DNA of 49,732 bases from AG41 sp035943095 (GTDB lineage Bacteria > Gemmatimonadota > Gemmatimonadetes > Gemmatimonadales > GWC2-71-9). Location of the stretch: the NCBI GenBank assembly GCA_035943095.1, contig DASZCN010000066.1, positions 1-49,732 of the forward strand, read 5' to 3'. Below the pieces are notes generated by a model, which was not told the DNA's origin, searched no databases, and worked only from the letters and a program-made list of their open reading frames with translations. Below are positions 38,276-46,658 of this stretch, one piece after another (positions within the stretch are counted from its first letter, which is position 1; every line of letters begins with the position of its first letter). The translations under genes and the position numbers were made by a program.

Positions 38276-39214
38276 CTAGCCGGCCTTCTTGACGTTCATC
38301 TTGTCCAGCGCCGCCCGCAGCCCGCGAGCCAGCTTCAGCGCGTCGTCATTCCCCCAGTAGTGCATGAACAACAGATGCGGAGTATCCCCGAGCATGTGGC
38401 TGTGAAGTGCGGTGACCGCTATTCCGTTGGCCTGGAGCGCCCGGATGACCGGGTTGACCTCGCTTCCGAGCAGCACAAAGTCACCGGTGACGGCTGCCTT
38501 CCCCCGCCCAGTCGGCTGGAAGTTGATCGCGGTCGCGAGGCCCATGGAGGGAGGGACCGCGATACCGTCCACGGTGATGCCCTCCGCCCGCGGCACCCCC
38601 ACCTGGTACACGCCGCCATTCACTTTTCCATGGTAACCCAAGATCTGCGCGACTTGGGTCGTGTCGATGCCGAGCGGCGCCGCGGGTGGCGCAGCGGCGG
38701 GCGCGCCGAACGGTGCCTTCGTGAGCGCCAGCGCGGCGTGGACGGCGGACGCGAGCCTCGCCGGCGCGCCGCGGCCGGCGACGTGCATGTAGAGGACGCG
38801 CGGGGATTCGTGCAACAAGTGATTGTGAAGCGCCGTTTGCTCCATCCCACCTTCCTGAAGCTTGGCGAGGACGGGGCCCACCTCGCTCTGGAGGAGCACG
38901 AGGTCACCCATGAGTATCGCTTCGGTGTCGCTCACCTGTTTGAGCGCGACCCAGGACCCGAGCGCCAGTGCCGGTTTGACCGCGACGCTCGAGACGGTGA
39001 CGTGCAGGTCACTGCGAGGTAGCCCGGCCTTGTAGGCTCCGTCCGGCTGCAGGGCCCCGGGCTTTCCGAGCTCTTGGTCCACGCGCTTCCAGTCGATCGG
39101 CGCGAACGTTCGTGGCGGCGGTGGCGGCTCGCGCTTCTGCTCCTGGCGCGGTGCGCTTTCACCTGAGCAGGCGGCGAAGATGAGTAGCAAAGCCGTAACG
39201 CCGGTGACTCTCAT
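38276..39214 (-). CDS. DUF1259 (LppY/LpqO-like) lipoprotein with two repeats
   Basis: A 312-aa lipoprotein starting at ATG 39214 (GAGGAGGG just upstream) with lipobox LLLIFAAC and a Pro-rich linker. Two copies of the DUF1259 unit follow, recognisable from ALHNHLLHESPRVLYMHVAG and ALHSHMLGDTPHLLFMHYWG. The paired His residues in each look like a metal site, though no activity is proven for the family. Divergent from the chrA remnant. A neighbouring chromate transporter relic hints at a former metal-related locus, weakly. Confidence 0.85.
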   Translation of the reverse strand: MRVTGVTALLLIFAACSGESAPRQEQKREPPPPPRTFAPIDWKRVDQELGKPGALQPDGAYKAGLPRSDLHVTVSSVAVKPALALGSWVALKQVSDTEAILMGDLVLLQSEVGPVLAKLQEGGMEQTALHNHLLHESPRVLYMHVAGRGAPARLASAVHAALALTKAPFGAPAAAPPAAPLGIDTTQVAQILGYHGKVNGGVYQVGVPRAEGITVDGIAVPPSMGLATAINFQPTGRGKAAVTGDFVLLGSEVNPVIRALQANGIAVTALHSHMLGDTPHLLFMHYWGNDDALKLARGLRAALDKMNVKKAG

Positions 39215-39305
39215 AACCCTCCTCTTGAGCGAATACGACGGAGCGTTGCTCGCTGGGAAAATTGTGCCATGATACACGCCCGAGCCAGACGGTTTCCGAA
39301 ACAGG

Positions 39306-39602
39306 ATGAGACGCACCTTGCAACGTCCCCTAGGCCTGCGAGCCTTCCTGCTCTATTTCCTGCGCCTCGGCACGCTGGGGTTCGGCGGGCCGATCGCTCT
39401 CGCCGGGCACATGCAGCAGGACCTGGTCGAGCAGCGCGGCTGGATCAGCCCGCAGGAGTACAAGGAAGGCCTGGCGCTCGCTCAGCTCGCCCCGGGGCCG
39501 CTCGCCGCCCTCGTCCTGCTGCTCGGCCCGAGAAAGATCCCGGAGCCCGTGCTCATCGTCGCGGCAGGCCTCGTCGGGCTGCTTGTGAAAGGCACCCGTT
39601 GA
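39306..39602 (+). pseudogene. chrA: chromate transporter ChrA remnant with an in-frame internal deletion
   Basis: A 98-aa frame. Residues 1-69 match the start of a ChrA domain (FLRLGTLGFGGPIALAGHMQQDLVEQRGWISPQEYKEGLALAQLAPGPLAA, described in pieces: GFGGP, RGWIS, LAQLAPGP). Residues 70-98 (LVLLLGPRKIPEPVLIVAAGLVGLL) match the extreme C terminus of the family. Roughly 100 to 300 residues of membrane helices are missing between them, with the frame kept. It cannot be a working transporter. Its stop overlaps the TTG start of the next gene (TTGA), so it may now act as a translated leader. A misassembly is an alternative. Confidence 0.75.
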
Positions 39603-41806
39603 CTGACTTCGGGCGCCTGGCCATCGCGCTCATGGGCATAGGACTCACGGCCGCTCCGGTGGGTGGCCAGAACGCCACCATTCGTGCCGCAGAAATCCAT
39701 TCGATAGTAACGCTCGACGGCATGCTGGACGAGCCGTTCTGGACGACGGCCGACTCGATCGATGACCTTCGCCAGCGGGAGCCCGCAGAGGGCGCGGTGG
39801 CCACCGAGCGCACGGTGGTCAGGGTGGGCCATGACGTCGCGGCCCTCTACGTCGTGGTGCGGTGCTACGACTCCAGCATGCGCGGCGTCCGCGCCAGCCA
39901 ACTCCGCCGCGATGCCGACCTCTCGAGCGACGACAACATTCAGATCCTGATCGATAGCTTCGACGACCGGCGCAGCGCCTTCGTATTCGCCACGAATCCG
40001 AACGGCGCCATGTGGGACGCGCAGTTCTCGGGTGTCGACGACCTGAATGAGAACTGGAACGGCATCTGGGACGTGGCCGTATCCCGAGACAGCGCCGGGT
40101 GGACGGCGGAATTCCGCATCCCGTTCCTCGCCTTGCGGTTTCACGCCGGGACCAACCCGCAGTTCGGGTTCAACGTCCGGCGCTTCATTCGCAGAAAGAA
40201 CGAGGAAGACCTGTGGCGCTCCTACGGCCGTGCTCAGGGATTGTACCAGCTCAATAACGAGGGAACGATCACGGACCTCGGCGCCCTGCACCGTCCCCAC
40301 GACGTCGAGTTGTACCCGTACATCCTGGGGCGGGCGGTCGAGACGGAGCACGACAGCCTCGGTGGAGCGACGACGGGCGGGTTCTTCGGCGGAAAGGGCG
40401 GGGTCGACGCCAAGATCGGCATTACCCCGACGTTGACCGCCGATTTCACGCTCAGCACCGACTTCGCGCAGGTGGAGGCGGACCAACAAGTCATCAACCT
40501 CACCCGATTTCCCTTCTTCTTCCCGGAGAAGCGCGAGTTTTTCCTGGAATCGGGCGGACTGTTCGACCTTGGGACGCCGGGGCGGGTGCAGTTGTTTTAC
40601 TCGCGTCGCATCGGGCTCGACACGAGTGGCGTGCCGGTGCCGATCATTGCCGGCGGGCGCATGTACGGCCGCCTCGGGCCTTGGAAGGTCGGCGTGCTGG
40701 ACGCCCAGACCGGCGGCATCGACGACGCGAACGACGCCGTCGTGCGGGTACAGCGCGACCTCTTCGAGCGCTCTTACATCGGTGCCGTCGCGACGGTGCA
40801 CGCCGGATCGAACGGTCAGGGAGTCGAGCGGGCTGGCGGCCTCGACATCGACCTCCCGCTCGTCGTCCACGGGGGCAACGTCGAGCCCAAGTTCTGGATC
40901 GCGGGCAGCCAGACTCCGGGGTTGCCCGGGACTTCCGTGGCGTGGCGGCTCTCGACTGACAATCCGAGCGACCTGTTTGACAACTTCGTCTCGCTGTACC
41001 GCATCGACAATGGGTTCGCCCCGCCCTTGGGCTTCGTGCGCCGGACGGGGATCTGGGAGACGACGGGTCATGTGGACTTCCTGCCCCGTCCCGGCGTGCT
41101 CGGGATCCGCCAACTCGACTTCACGTTTCCGATCCCGAGCTGGGACGTCATCGCGAACGAGAGTGGCTCACCATTTCGGAGCGCGGACTGGCAGACAGCG
41201 TGGTTCGAATGGCGGGTGTTCGGGGGCGATCGGCAGAATGGCGATCATTTCGAGGTCAACCTGCAGCGTCTGATGGACGCGCCGCCGGACACGTTTACCA
41301 TCTTTCGGGGCGTGGTCATCCAGCCCGGCCGCTACTGGTGGTCACGCACCGAGCTGCAGTATCAGATGAACCCAGGCCGCTCCCTGAGCTTCGGCGCGTT
41401 CGTAAACTGGGGCCAGTTCTATGGAGGCCACAGTACCGACCTCGAAGTCACCGCGGCGTGGCGCGGCGGTGGGCACGTGATCCTAGGCACCGACTTGACG
41501 CGGACGACCGCCCGGCTTCCGGTCGGTGCGTTCACCGCCATACTCTCCGCGAACCGGATCGAATACGATTTCGACACAAGGACGAGCCTGCTCGCGTTCG
41601 TTCAGTACGACAACGAGAGCGAGCGTGTCGATTTCAACCTGCGGTTCCACTGGATACCGCTGGTCGGAGACGACGTCTATCTTGTGTGGAACTCGGGGTA
41701 CACGACTTTTCCCGGTGCGCGATTCCGCTTCCCGGCCACACAGGTACTCTCGCGCCCCCTGAACGGAGCCTTCGTCGTGAAGGTCGTGCATCGCGTGACG
41801 CCATAG
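39599..41806 (+). CDS. DUF5916-like protein: carbohydrate-binding-type N terminus plus outer-membrane barrel
   Basis: A 735-aa protein. TTG 39599 gives a sensible signal peptide (LAIALMGIGLTAAPVGGQ); ATG 39632 would leave it too short. The N-terminal domain (IVTLDGMLDEPFWTTADSIDDLRQREPAEG, ALYVVVRCYDS, WTAEFRIPFLALRF) matches the CBM9-like fold of DUF5916 proteins. It is followed by FFPEKREFFLESGGLFDLGTPGRVQLFYSRRIG and a long beta-rich barrel. The family is common in Bacteroidetes and Gemmatimonadota with unknown role. Translationally linked to the chrA relic. Confidence 0.88.
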   Translation: MTDFGRLAIALMGIGLTAAPVGGQNATIRAAEIHSIVTLDGMLDEPFWTTADSIDDLRQREPAEGAVATERTVVRVGHDVAALYVVVRCYDSSMRGVRASQLRRDADLSSDDNIQILIDSFDDRRSAFVFATNPNGAMWDAQFSGVDDLNENWNGIWDVAVSRDSAGWTAEFRIPFLALRFHAGTNPQFGFNVRRFIRRKNEEDLWRSYGRAQGLYQLNNEGTITDLGALHRPHDVELYPYILGRAVETEHDSLGGATTGGFFGGKGGVDAKIGITPTLTADFTLSTDFAQVEADQQVINLTRFPFFFPEKREFFLESGGLFDLGTPGRVQLFYSRRIGLDTSGVPVPIIAGGRMYGRLGPWKVGVLDAQTGGIDDANDAVVRVQRDLFERSYIGAVATVHAGSNGQGVERAGGLDIDLPLVVHGGNVEPKFWIAGSQTPGLPGTSVAWRLSTDNPSDLFDNFVSLYRIDNGFAPPLGFVRRTGIWETTGHVDFLPRPGVLGIRQLDFTFPIPSWDVIANESGSPFRSADWQTAWFEWRVFGGDRQNGDHFEVNLQRLMDAPPDTFTIFRGVVIQPGRYWWSRTELQYQMNPGRSLSFGAFVNWGQFYGGHSTDLEVTAAWRGGGHVILGTDLTRTTARLPVGAFTAILSANRIEYDFDTRTSLLAFVQYDNESERVDFNLRFHWIPLVGDDVYLVWNSGYTTFPGARFRFPATQVLSRPLNGAFVVKVVHRVTP

Positions 41807-41921
41807 CGAGAAGGATCTTCAGGGCTGCCTCATTCGTCCTTCATGAAGACGCTACGACTCTTGTCTACCGCTGGCCGGGTGCCGGCAAGTCGCAATGTGA
41901 AACGCGCGAATGGGAGGAGCG

Positions 41922-43295
41922 ATGGGGACGAGAATCCTGCAGGCGCTGATCGTAATAGCGGGTTTTGGGGGGGCGGCAACGCTGGCGCGTCACGACGCCC
42001 GAGCGGCGAAGGGACTCGCTGTGAACGTCCACACCATCCACCGTGAGGTCATCCCGAGCTTCACCCGGCAGACCGGCCTCGCGTGCAATGTGTGTCACAC
42101 GACCTTCCCCCAGCTCACGCCGTTCGGACGGCGCTTCAAGCTCAACGGCTACACCCTGACCGGCTTGCAGGTCGTCGAGGCGGGAGACACGGCGAAGCGA
42201 TCCCTCAAGATCGACCTGATTCCACCGGTGTCGGCGATGGTCATGGCATCCGGCACTCGAATCAAGACGGCACAGCCGGGGACGCAGAACAACAACGTCG
42301 AGCTTCCCGATCAGCTGAGCCTGTTCCTCGGCGAGGAGATCACGCCCCGCCTCGGGACGTTCCTGCAGTTCACTTACAGCGCGCCAGACGGATCGTTCGG
42401 GATCGACAACTTCGATATCCGCTACGCGAACCACGGCAAGCTGGCGGCTAAGGAGCTTATCTACGGTCTCTCGCTGAACAACAACCCGACGGTGCAGGAC
42501 GTGTGGAACACCACGCCCGCCTGGGGATTCCCCTGGGCGTCCTCGTCCGTCGCGCCGACGCCGGCCGCCGCGACGCTGATCGACGGCAGCCTGGCGCAGC
42601 AGACGGCAGGGTTCGGCGGGTACGCCCTATGGGACAACCGCATCTACGGGGAATTCTCCGTGTATCGCTCCGCCCCCCAGGGCGGGCCGCACCCGCCGGA
42701 CTCGAGCGCGTTGAGCACGCTGCGCGGCGTCGCGCCGTACTGGCGGGTGGCGCTGCAGCACGGCTGGCGTGGCCAGTATCTCGAAGTGGGAACGTACGGC
42801 ATGTCCACGACGCTCTATCCCACCGGCGTAACGGGGCCCACGGATCGCTACACCGATGTCGCCGTGGACGCGCAGTACGAGCGCCGAGTCGGGGGTGGGA
42901 GCGTGACGGCGCATGCCACATGGATCCACGAGGCCCAGCATCTGGCCGCGTCCTTCGACAGTGCCAAGGTCGCGGACTCGACCAACACACTGAAGACGTT
43001 CAAGATCGATGGCTCTTACTACACCGCGGGGCGGGTGGGTGCGACCTTCGCCTATTTTTCGACTACGGGCGGTTCCGACATCGTCCGATACGCGCCGCTC
43101 GGCAGCCGCACCGGCAGTCCCAACTCGAACGGGATCATCGCCGAGCTCGATTACCTCCCGTGGCTGAACACGCGGTTGACGGCGCAGTACGTGGTGTATT
43201 CAAAGTTCAACGGCTCGAGCACCAACTATGACGGCTCCGGTCGGAACGCGTCGGACAACAACACTCTGTTCCTGCTCGCCTGGCTGGCGTTCTAA
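41922..43295 (+). CDS. Cyc2-like fused monoheme cytochrome c/outer-membrane porin
   Basis: A 457-aa protein. After a signal peptide (about 1-29) comes one heme site, CNVCH (Cys55/Cys58/His59), within VIPSFTRQTGLACNVCH and TFPQLTPFGRRFKLNGY. This layout (ARQTG-like before the heme, FGRxFKxNG after) is that of Cyc2 and related fused cytochrome-porins. The remaining ~380 residues are beta-rich with alternating polar/aromatic strands and end in LFLLAWLAF, a barrel closing strand. Cyc2 oxidises Fe(II) outside the cell in some lineages, but related proteins of unknown role exist. GGAGG stands before ATG 41922, and a periplasmic cytochrome c follows. Confidence 0.75.
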   Translation: MGTRILQALIVIAGFGGAATLARHDARAAKGLAVNVHTIHREVIPSFTRQTGLACNVCHTTFPQLTPFGRRFKLNGYTLTGLQVVEAGDTAKRSLKIDLIPPVSAMVMASGTRIKTAQPGTQNNNVELPDQLSLFLGEEITPRLGTFLQFTYSAPDGSFGIDNFDIRYANHGKLAAKELIYGLSLNNNPTVQDVWNTTPAWGFPWASSSVAPTPAAATLIDGSLAQQTAGFGGYALWDNRIYGEFSVYRSAPQGGPHPPDSSALSTLRGVAPYWRVALQHGWRGQYLEVGTYGMSTTLYPTGVTGPTDRYTDVAVDAQYERRVGGGSVTAHATWIHEAQHLAASFDSAKVADSTNTLKTFKIDGSYYTAGRVGATFAYFSTTGGSDIVRYAPLGSRTGSPNSNGIIAELDYLPWLNTRLTAQYVVYSKFNGSSTNYDGSGRNASDNNTLFLLAWLAF

Positions 43296-43313
43296 AGTCG
43301 AAAGGAAGCAAGC

Positions 43314-43742
43314 ATGATGACCGCACTTCTAGGCCGTGGGATGGTAATCGGTGGGCTCCTGCTCAGCGCCGCCGCTCTGCCGACGTCGGCTCAGCAGCCT
43401 GCCCCCCGCTCTGCGGCGGCGGACTCCATCACGCCCGCGATGAGCGCGCGGGGTGACAGCGTCTTCCACGGCAAGCTGGCGGGAGGAACATGCCACGTGT
43501 GCCATGGAGAAGACGCCAAGGGCACCGCCGGGCTGGCGCCCGATCTCACCGCCGGCAAGTGGCTGAACGGCGACGGCAGCTACGCCTTCATCGTGAGCAC
43601 CGTGCAAAAGGGTGTCCCGAGTCCGAAGGAGTCGCCAGCGGCAATGCCACCGATGGGCGGTGTGAACCTTACTGCCGATCAGGTCCGAGCGGTCGCCGCG
43701 TACGTGTATTCATTGAGCCGTTCCAAGACGCGAAAAGACTAG
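43314..43742 (+). CDS. periplasmic monoheme cytochrome c (class I)
   Basis: A 142-aa protein with a signal peptide ending near PTSAQ and one heme site, CHVCHG (Cys60/Cys63/His64). The sixth ligand is probably Met111 or Met114 in AAMPPMGG. LTADQVRAVAAYVYSLSR is the usual C-terminal helix of small class I cytochromes. ATG 43314 is followed by a second ATG; AAGGAAG precedes both. Lying 18 nt after the Cyc2-like gene, it is the natural soluble acceptor for electrons coming through it (inference). Confidence 0.93.
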   Translation: MMTALLGRGMVIGGLLLSAAALPTSAQQPAPRSAAADSITPAMSARGDSVFHGKLAGGTCHVCHGEDAKGTAGLAPDLTAGKWLNGDGSYAFIVSTVQKGVPSPKESPAAMPPMGGVNLTADQVRAVAAYVYSLSRSKTRKD

Positions 43743-43780
43743 AGCGTTAGATTCGCACGGCCCGCTTTCCGCGAGGGAAT

Positions 43781-45502
43781 CTGGACCGGCTGGTTCCGAA
43801 GCTCTTCACCACGCTGCACGGATACACCCGCGACCAGTTCTTGAGTGATCTGGTCGCTGGTGTCATCGTCGGCATCGTGGCCCTCCCGCTCGCCATCGCG
43901 TTCGCGATCGCGAGCGGCGTGACGCCCGAACGGGGCCTGTTCACGGCGGTTATCGCCGGGTTCGTGATCTCGGCGCTGGGCGGCTCGCGCGTCCAGATCG
44001 GCGGTCCCACCGGTGCGTTCGTGGTGATCGTCTACGCGATCGTCCAGAAGCACGGCGTGGACGGGCTCGCGGCGGCGACGTTGCTGGCCGGTGTCATCCT
44101 CGTCGGCTTCGGCCTTGCCCGGCTGGGCGGCGCGATCAAGTTCATCCCCTACCCGGTCACCATCGGGTTCACGAGCGGCATCGCGCTGATCATCTTTTCG
44201 AACGAGGTCAAAGACCTGCTCGGCCTCCGTATGGGCCCGGTGCCGGCCGAGTTCATCCTGAAGTGGCGAGCGTTCGTCGCGCACCTGGGGGCCGTGAATG
44301 GGTGGGCGGTGCTCGTCGCGGCCCTCACGCTCGCGATCATCGTGGCGTGGCCGCGCGTAAGCCGGCGAATCCCCAGCCCGTTCGTCGCCCTCATCGTCGC
44401 GACGGCGGCCGTGCAGCTCTTCCACCTGCCCGTCGAGACGATCGGGAGCCGGTTCGGCGTGATCAATATGGCCCTCCCGAAGCCCATGCTCCCCAGCATC
44501 GCGCTCCCGCAGCTTCCCGGACTACTCGGCCCCGCGTTCACGATCGCGCTGCTCGGCGCCATCGAATCGCTACTCTCGGCGGTCGTGGCGGACGGCATGA
44601 TCGGCGGCCGGCATCGCTCGAACATGGAGCTCGTGGCACAGGGGTTCGCGAACATCGCCTCGCCGTTATTCGGCGGCATTCCCGCCACCGGCGCAATCGC
44701 GCGCACCGCGACGAACGTCAAGAACGGCGGGAGAACCCCCGTGGCCGGCATGGTCCACGCCGGCACGCTCCTCCTGATCACGTTGTTCTTCGGTCGCTGG
44801 GCGGGCCTGATCCCGATGGCCGCCCTGGCGGGGATTCTCGTGGTCGTCGCCTACAGCATGAGCGAGTGGCGCACGTTCCTCGCGGAGTTCCGCGCTCCCA
44901 AGAGCGACGTGGCCGTGCTGCTCACGACCTTTCTGCTGACCGTCTTGTGGGATCTCACCATCGCGATCGAGGTCGGCATGGTGCTCGCGGCGTTCCTGTT
45001 CATGCGGCGCATGGCGGAGGTCACGAACATCAATGTGCTGACGCACGAGTTCAACGATCCGGTCGACGACTTCGAGCGCGACCCCAACGCCGTGGCGCGC
45101 CGCGTGGTGCCACCGGGAGTGGAGGTATACGAGATCAACGGGCCCTTCTTTTTCGGGGCCGCCGAAACGTTCAAGGAGCGGTTGAGCCGCGTGGCGCAAC
45201 GACCGAAGGTCTTGATCCTCCGGATGCGCCATGTTCCGGCTATTGATTCCACGGGACTGCACGCCCTGCGGGACCTCGTGCACCGCAGTCGCCGCGACGG
45301 CTCGCTCGTCATCCTGTCGGACGTGCACGCCCAGCCCGTCGTGGCACTCGAACGCTCCGGCTTATACGACGAGCTGGGTGAGGAGAATGTGCACGGCAAT
45401 ATCGACGACGCGCTGAACCGCGCACGGGAGTACCTCGGCTTGCCGGTCGTCTCACGGCCGGCGTTCGCGACCGCGACTGTGGCACGCGAGAAAGAGTCCT
45501 GA
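43781..45502 (+). CDS. SulP-family anion transporter with STAS domain, unusual start
   Basis: Inner-membrane transporter with about eleven to twelve helices (VGIVALPLAIAFAIASG, IGGPTGAFVVIVYAI, YPVTIGFTSGIALIIF and others) and a C-terminal STAS domain (EVYEINGPFFFGAAETFKERL, ILRMRHVPAIDSTGLHAL). Likely substrates are sulfate, bicarbonate or similar. The family's usual N terminus (PKL....Y....FLSDLVAG) is fully encoded here, but upstream of TTG 43841 the frame has no ATG, GTG or TTG back to the stop at 43748. CTG 43781 with GAGGG just before it fits best. TTG 43841 would lose about 20 conserved residues. Confidence 0.9.
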   Translation: MDRLVPKLFTTLHGYTRDQFLSDLVAGVIVGIVALPLAIAFAIASGVTPERGLFTAVIAGFVISALGGSRVQIGGPTGAFVVIVYAIVQKHGVDGLAAATLLAGVILVGFGLARLGGAIKFIPYPVTIGFTSGIALIIFSNEVKDLLGLRMGPVPAEFILKWRAFVAHLGAVNGWAVLVAALTLAIIVAWPRVSRRIPSPFVALIVATAAVQLFHLPVETIGSRFGVINMALPKPMLPSIALPQLPGLLGPAFTIALLGAIESLLSAVVADGMIGGRHRSNMELVAQGFANIASPLFGGIPATGAIARTATNVKNGGRTPVAGMVHAGTLLLITLFFGRWAGLIPMAALAGILVVVAYSMSEWRTFLAEFRAPKSDVAVLLTTFLLTVLWDLTIAIEVGMVLAAFLFMRRMAEVTNINVLTHEFNDPVDDFERDPNAVARRVVPPGVEVYEINGPFFFGAAETFKERLSRVAQRPKVLILRMRHVPAIDSTGLHALRDLVHRSRRDGSLVILSDVHAQPVVALERSGLYDELGEENVHGNIDDALNRAREYLGLPVVSRPAFATATVAREKES

Positions 45503-45527
45503 GGAACGAATCCGTGGCCTCTAAAGT

Positions 45528-46448
45528 CTAGGCGATCGCGATCGCCGGCTGGGCTTGGTCAGCGGCCCACCCTTGCTCCGTGACGAGCGCCCGGGCCGTT
45601 CGGGTCGGCACCACAAGCAGCGAGGTCGGGAGGTGGTTGAGCAGCCGCTCCGTGACGCTCCCGACGAGCATCCGCTCGGCCCATCCCTTCCCATGTGAGC
45701 CGACCACCAGGAGATCCGTTCTCCACTCCGTCGCCTCATGCAAGATGGTCTCTACGGTCATCCCGTAGCGCACGAGTGTTTGGACGCCAGCCGCGTGGAG
45801 CAACGGCCACACCTTCCCTTGAAGTAACTCCTCCGAGAGCGCGTAGTATTGCGACACATCGTACGGCGGTGTGATCTCCGGGATCACGGGCAGCGGCTCG
45901 ATGACGCTCAACGCCCGAAGCTCGGCCCCGAACAGCGCCGCGTAACGCTGGGCGACGGCGAGCGTCGGCGCCGCGGCGCTCGACACGTCCACTGCGACCA
46001 GCACTCGGCGGATCCCGCGACCTGCCCCTGCGGTGACAAGCAGGGGCACCTCGGTGATTCTCGCCACGTTCAGGCTCGTGCTCCCGCCGAGCCAGCGACC
46101 CAGAGCCGAGTGGTGCTTGCCACCCAGCACGATGAGCTCAGCCCCGATCTCGGACGCGACGTCGGTGACGACACGCGGCGCGCTCCCGAGGCGGACCGCC
46201 AGGTCGCTGAGCACGTCGGTCGGCACCGCGGAGCGCAACCCTGCCAGAAGCTCTTCACGGGCCTGTTGGATCAACGCCTCACGATAACGGCTTCCCTCCG
46301 AAGCCTGCCAGGCGATCAGCGGGTCGCGGGCCGCGTGCACGACATGGCAGCGCGCCCCGGCACGATGCGAAATGCGCATGGCGAACGCCGCCGCTTCGGT
46401 AGCCTCGTGTGAGGCGTCCACACCCACCACGATCGGTTTCCACGCCAT
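45528..46448 (-). CDS. tandem universal stress protein (two UspA domains)
   Basis: A 306-aa cytoplasmic protein starting at ATG 46448 (GGAGGGG upstream). Domain 1 covers residues 1-145 (IVVGVDASHEATEAAAFA; ELIVLGGKHHSALGRWLGGSTSLNVARITEVPLLV). Domain 2 covers 150-300 (RVLVAVDVSSAAAPTLAVA; DLLVVGSHGKGWAERMLVGSVTERLLNHLPTSLLVV). The second keeps the G2xG9xG(S/T) nucleotide-binding motif well (GSHGKG...GSV); the first has GGKHHSALGRWLGGSTS. Tandem Usp proteins accompany CBS and sensor-kinase genes in low-oxygen regulons; here the neighbours are similar. Confidence 0.93.
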   Translation of the reverse strand: MAWKPIVVGVDASHEATEAAAFAMRISHRAGARCHVVHAARDPLIAWQASEGSRYREALIQQAREELLAGLRSAVPTDVLSDLAVRLGSAPRVVTDVASEIGAELIVLGGKHHSALGRWLGGSTSLNVARITEVPLLVTAGAGRGIRRVLVAVDVSSAAAPTLAVAQRYAALFGAELRALSVIEPLPVIPEITPPYDVSQYYALSEELLQGKVWPLLHAAGVQTLVRYGMTVETILHEATEWRTDLLVVGSHGKGWAERMLVGSVTERLLNHLPTSLLVVPTRTARALVTEQGWAADQAQPAIAIA

Positions 46449-46551
46449 AAGCCCCTCCGGGTGCGCAAGGCTTCTCATTGGACTTCCTCCGAGACAAAGC
46501 TGTTAGGAGGGTTGTGAAGGGACGGTGAGAGACGCTGGAACTGCGCTTCAT

Positions 46552-46568
46552 GGAAGCTTGAAGCTTCC
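46552..46568. promoter_or_regulatory. 17-nt perfect palindrome between the divergent Usp and radical SAM genes
   Basis: GGAAGCTT-G-AAGCTTCC is centred at 46560 in the 209-nt gap between divergent genes, 104 nt from ATG 46448 and 90 nt from ATG 46658. It is a good candidate operator. The gap also holds CTTCATTCT (46590), similar to the CTTCATAC repeats upstream of the kinase gene. Confidence 0.5.
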
Positions 46569-46619
46569 CTGAACCGATCTTCGAAAAGTCTTCATTCTGA
46601 GGAGGCGAGTATTGAGACC

Positions 46620-46658
46620 ATGACACCACGGCTCAGCTGGTCACAAAGGGTCGCCTGA
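46620..46658 (+). CDS. possible 12-codon upstream frame coupled to the radical SAM gene
   Basis: ATG 46620 opens a frame MTPRLSWSQRVA whose TGA overlaps ATG 46658 (TGATG). GAGGAGG lies 14 nt before it, a little far. It may be a leader peptide for translational coupling, or chance. Confidence 0.25.
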   Translation: MTPRLSWSQRVA

